Below are positions 5,421 through 6,911 of a stretch of 6,911 nucleotides of DNA, one piece after another. Where the stretch lies: NCBI GenBank assembly GCA_002338255.1, contig DDHX01000011.1, positions 63,412-70,322 on the forward strand, written 5' to 3'. The notes below the pieces were generated by a model. That model did not search any database and was not told the origin of the DNA. It worked only from the letters and a program-made list of their open reading frames with translations. Within the stretch, counting starts at the first letter, position 1. Every line of letters starts with the position of its first letter. The position numbers were made by a program, and so were the translations under genes. The stretch comes from Ruminococcaceae bacterium UBA1865. GTDB lineage: Bacteria; Bacillota; Clostridia; Oscillospirales; Acutalibacteraceae.

Positions 5421-6143
5421 ATGGGAATGAATAAGCTGATAAGAGAACTTGGAAACAAACTGTCATTGTTATGGCTGCGGTTGGGCTTGTACGGGCAGAT
5501 TCACTACATCAACGGGCCGGAAACACTTCCTCCGCCACTGACAAAGCCGGAGGAAGAAAAGGTGATGCTGAATATTATGAATGATATTCCCAATGCGCGT
5601 GAACCGCTTATCACTCATAATCTAAGGCTTGTCGTCTACATAGCAAAAAAATTTGAGTCAAACAATGCCGGAGTGGAGGACTTGATTTCAATTGGTACGA
5701 TTGGCCTTATTAAAGCCGTAAACACCTTTTGTCCTGAACGTAACATCAAGCTTGCTACTTACGCTTCACGGTGCATTGAAAATGAGATACTGATGTATCT
5801 GCGCAAAAGTTCCCAGTTAAAGAATGAAATTTCAATTGACGACCCGTTAAATGTGGATTGGGATGGAAATGAACTTCTGCTCTCCGATATTCTTGGCAGT
5901 GAACCGGATACTGTCAACCGCAACATTGAGCAGGAAGTTGAGCGAACTCTTCTGCTGACGGCGGTTTCTCACCTTGCTCCACGCGAACGGGAAATTATGC
6001 AGCTGCGGTTTGGACTTAACAACACAAAGGAACACACGCAAAAAGAGGTCGCCGATACACTCGGAATCTCCCAATCATACATATCTCGTCTTGAAAAACG
6101 AATTATTGAAAGACTGAAGAAGGATTTGGAACGCGTAAGCTAA
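5421..6143 (+). CDS. sigE: Pro-sigma-E, early mother-cell sporulation sigma factor
   Basis: This 240-residue sigma-70-family protein matches SpoIIGB/SigE closely. ETLPPPL opens the mature part; [18 protein letters not shown] and [20 protein letters not shown] form regions 2.1-2.4; [13 protein letters not shown] is an SigE signature; and [20 protein letters not shown] is the region 4.2 helix-turn-helix that binds the -35. The N-terminal pro-sequence ([20 protein letters not shown]) is amphipathic and membrane-associating. By alignment with Bacillus, SpoIIGA should cut between H28 and Y29 in QIHYING. The start is uncertain: ATG 5421 gives almost the Bacillus length (239) and has AAGGGA 10 nt upstream, while GTG 5415 or ATG 5427 are alternatives. 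A GTG at 5370 would add 17 residues but lacks a spaced ribosome-binding site, and an in-frame stop lies immediately before it. sigG, which follows sigE in Bacillus, is not next to it here. Confidence 0.95.
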   Translation: MGMNKLIRELGNKLSLLWLRLGLYGQIHYINGPETLPPPLTKPEEEKVMLNIMNDIPNAREPLITHNLRLVVYIAKKFESNNAGVEDLISIGTIGLIKAVNTFCPERNIKLATYASRCIENEILMYLRKSSQLKNEISIDDPLNVDWDGNELLLSDILGSEPDTVNRNIEQEVERTLLLTAVSHLAPREREIMQLRFGLNNTKEHTQKEVADTLGISQSYISRLEKRIIERLKKDLERVS

Positions 6144-6180
6144 AATGAAGGCGGGCATCTTTTGATGCCCGCCTTCATTT
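6143..6180. terminator. Bidirectional terminator between sigE and the amylase gene
   Basis: Positions 6143-6159 and 6164-6180 form a 17-bp perfect stem with a TTTT loop. The A-rich and T-rich ends of the stem serve as U-tract in either direction (ATTT on the + strand, ATTTTA on the - strand). It overlaps the last base of the sigE stop codon and lies 8 nt from the amylase stop, so it serves both convergent genes. Confidence 0.9.
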
Positions 6181-6188
6181 CGGTCAAT

Positions 6189-6911
6189 CTAATAAATCTC
6201 CCAGTACTGTGCGCTGTAGGGCGGCAATTCACTGCCTCCGCCAAAGTCGTGAATCTGTCCGGTAAGCAGATCGCGCGCGCGACCCGCATTTGCGTTAAAA
6301 TTGGCGGAGAACGGGACACTGTCCGTATTAATTGCTACCAATACGCGCTCATTGCCATAAGCGCGTTCAAAAATAAATTGCCTGTTTGTCAGCAGCAGGG
6401 ACATAAAGTTTCCATAGCAGAGCGCCTGACTGTTTTTATGGGCGTTGGCGCAAGCGGAAATTAGTTTAGTCAGCTCGTTAAACTCCGGATTTTCAAAACA
6501 GGGGCGCAGTGAAGCGTCGCTGCCCGGATTTTTTGCCCCCTCGGCTCCCCATTCGCTTCCATAATAGATACAAGGAATTCCCGGAACAGCAAACAGCATC
6601 GCATAAATAAGTGGCAGATGTTTTTTGTTTGAAAGTAGGGTGGCGATTCGTGCAACATCATGGTTGTCCACAAAATTGAATAGATGTTTCCCTTTATAAA
6701 GACTCCAATCATCCGGGCCAAATTGTTGCAGAAGCGAGTGCGCTATTTCGAAGAAATTCATGGAATTAAAGCTGGAATAAAAGCCCTTGTAGCACTCGTA
6801 GTTTGTAACACTGTGCAACATTTGGTCGTTCATAATTTGATTGTAGTCACCGCCAAGGATTTCACCGATAAGGAAAAAATCCTGTTTCAGTCCGTCACAG
6901 TACGCACGAAG
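6189..6911 (-). CDS. GH13 alpha-amylase-family glycosidase, C-terminal part (5' end outside window)
   Basis: The last 240 residues of a glycoside hydrolase family 13 enzyme are present. The frame stays open to the right window edge, so the N-terminus, including the catalytic nucleophile region, is missing. Visible conserved regions are FFLIGEILGGDYN, with the general acid/base Glu at fragment residue 17 (codon 6861-6863), and NFVDNHDVARI, with the third catalytic Asp at residue 85 (codon 6657-6659). These are followed by VPGIPCIYYGSEW, the usual end of the TIM barrel. The remaining roughly 60 residues form a short C-terminal beta domain (ERVLVAINTDSV to YSAQYWEIY). The enzyme should hydrolyse alpha-1,4 glucans or maltodextrins. 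Substrate choice and whether it is secreted cannot be judged without the N-terminus. It is convergent to sigE and probably unrelated to sporulation. Confidence 0.88.
   Translation of the reverse strand, partial: LRAYCDGLKQDFFLIGEILGGDYNQIMNDQMLHSVTNYECYKGFYSSFNSMNFFEIAHSLLQQFGPDDWSLYKGKHLFNFVDNHDVARIATLLSNKKHLPLIYAMLFAVPGIPCIYYGSEWGAEGAKNPGSDASLRPCFENPEFNELTKLISACANAHKNSQALCYGNFMSLLLTNRQFIFERAYGNERVLVAINTDSVPFSANFNANAGRARDLLTGQIHDFGGGSELPPYSAQYWEIY

Noticed and set aside
6162..6464. A + strand open frame of 100 codons after sigE.
   Set aside because: It begins inside the right half of the terminator hairpin and is antisense to the conserved C-terminal region of the GH13 gene.

Overview
The window looks like chromosomal DNA of an endospore-forming, low-to-mid GC Firmicute, most likely class Clostridia and plausibly an Oscillospirales/Ruminococcaceae-type organism. 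The evidence is a spoIIGA-sigE (spoIIG) operon, two CotF-like spore proteins, a MazF nearly identical in its core to Bacillus EndoA, strong Gram-positive ribosome-binding sites, and a small membrane protein of a kind I associate with clostridia. The genus assignment is inference. I see no mobile element, tRNA, rRNA or CRISPR array.

Left part (1-3337, + strand): the 3' end of an rRNA m5C methyltransferase gene (RsmF/YebU type) is followed by a sigma-A-like promoter. That promoter drives a DUF6106-like two-helix membrane protein gene. The latter overlaps by 20 nt a gene that fuses holo-ACP synthase (AcpS) to ADP-dependent NAD(P)H-hydrate dehydratase (NnrD). A small lipoprotein gene follows and ends in an intrinsic terminator that contains its own stop codon. 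This resembles the Bacillus acpS-ydcC-alr-ndoAI-ndoA order, but with nnrD fused to acpS and with alr and the antitoxin gene missing.

Middle (3338-4425): a solitary mazF/ndoA toxin gene with no adjacent antitoxin is followed by two short, mutually related, CotF/ferritin-like spore protein genes ending at a clean GC-rich terminator.

Right part (4426-6911): spoIIGA and sigE form the module in which the membrane aspartic protease SpoIIGA matures pro-sigma-E, the first mother-cell sigma factor. It is preceded by a promoter whose best -35/-10 pair has the unusually long 21-bp spacing expected of a Spo0A-activated spoIIG promoter. sigG does not follow sigE as it does in Bacillus. Instead a 17-bp perfect-stem bidirectional terminator separates sigE from a convergent GH13 alpha-amylase-family gene, which is cut by the window end.

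I found no clearly new multi-gene system. The best leads are the AcpS-NnrD fusion without a visible NnrE domain, the antitoxin-less mazF beside the sporulation genes, and the concentration of UACAU (EndoA-type) sites in the spoIIG operon and at the mazF stop codon.
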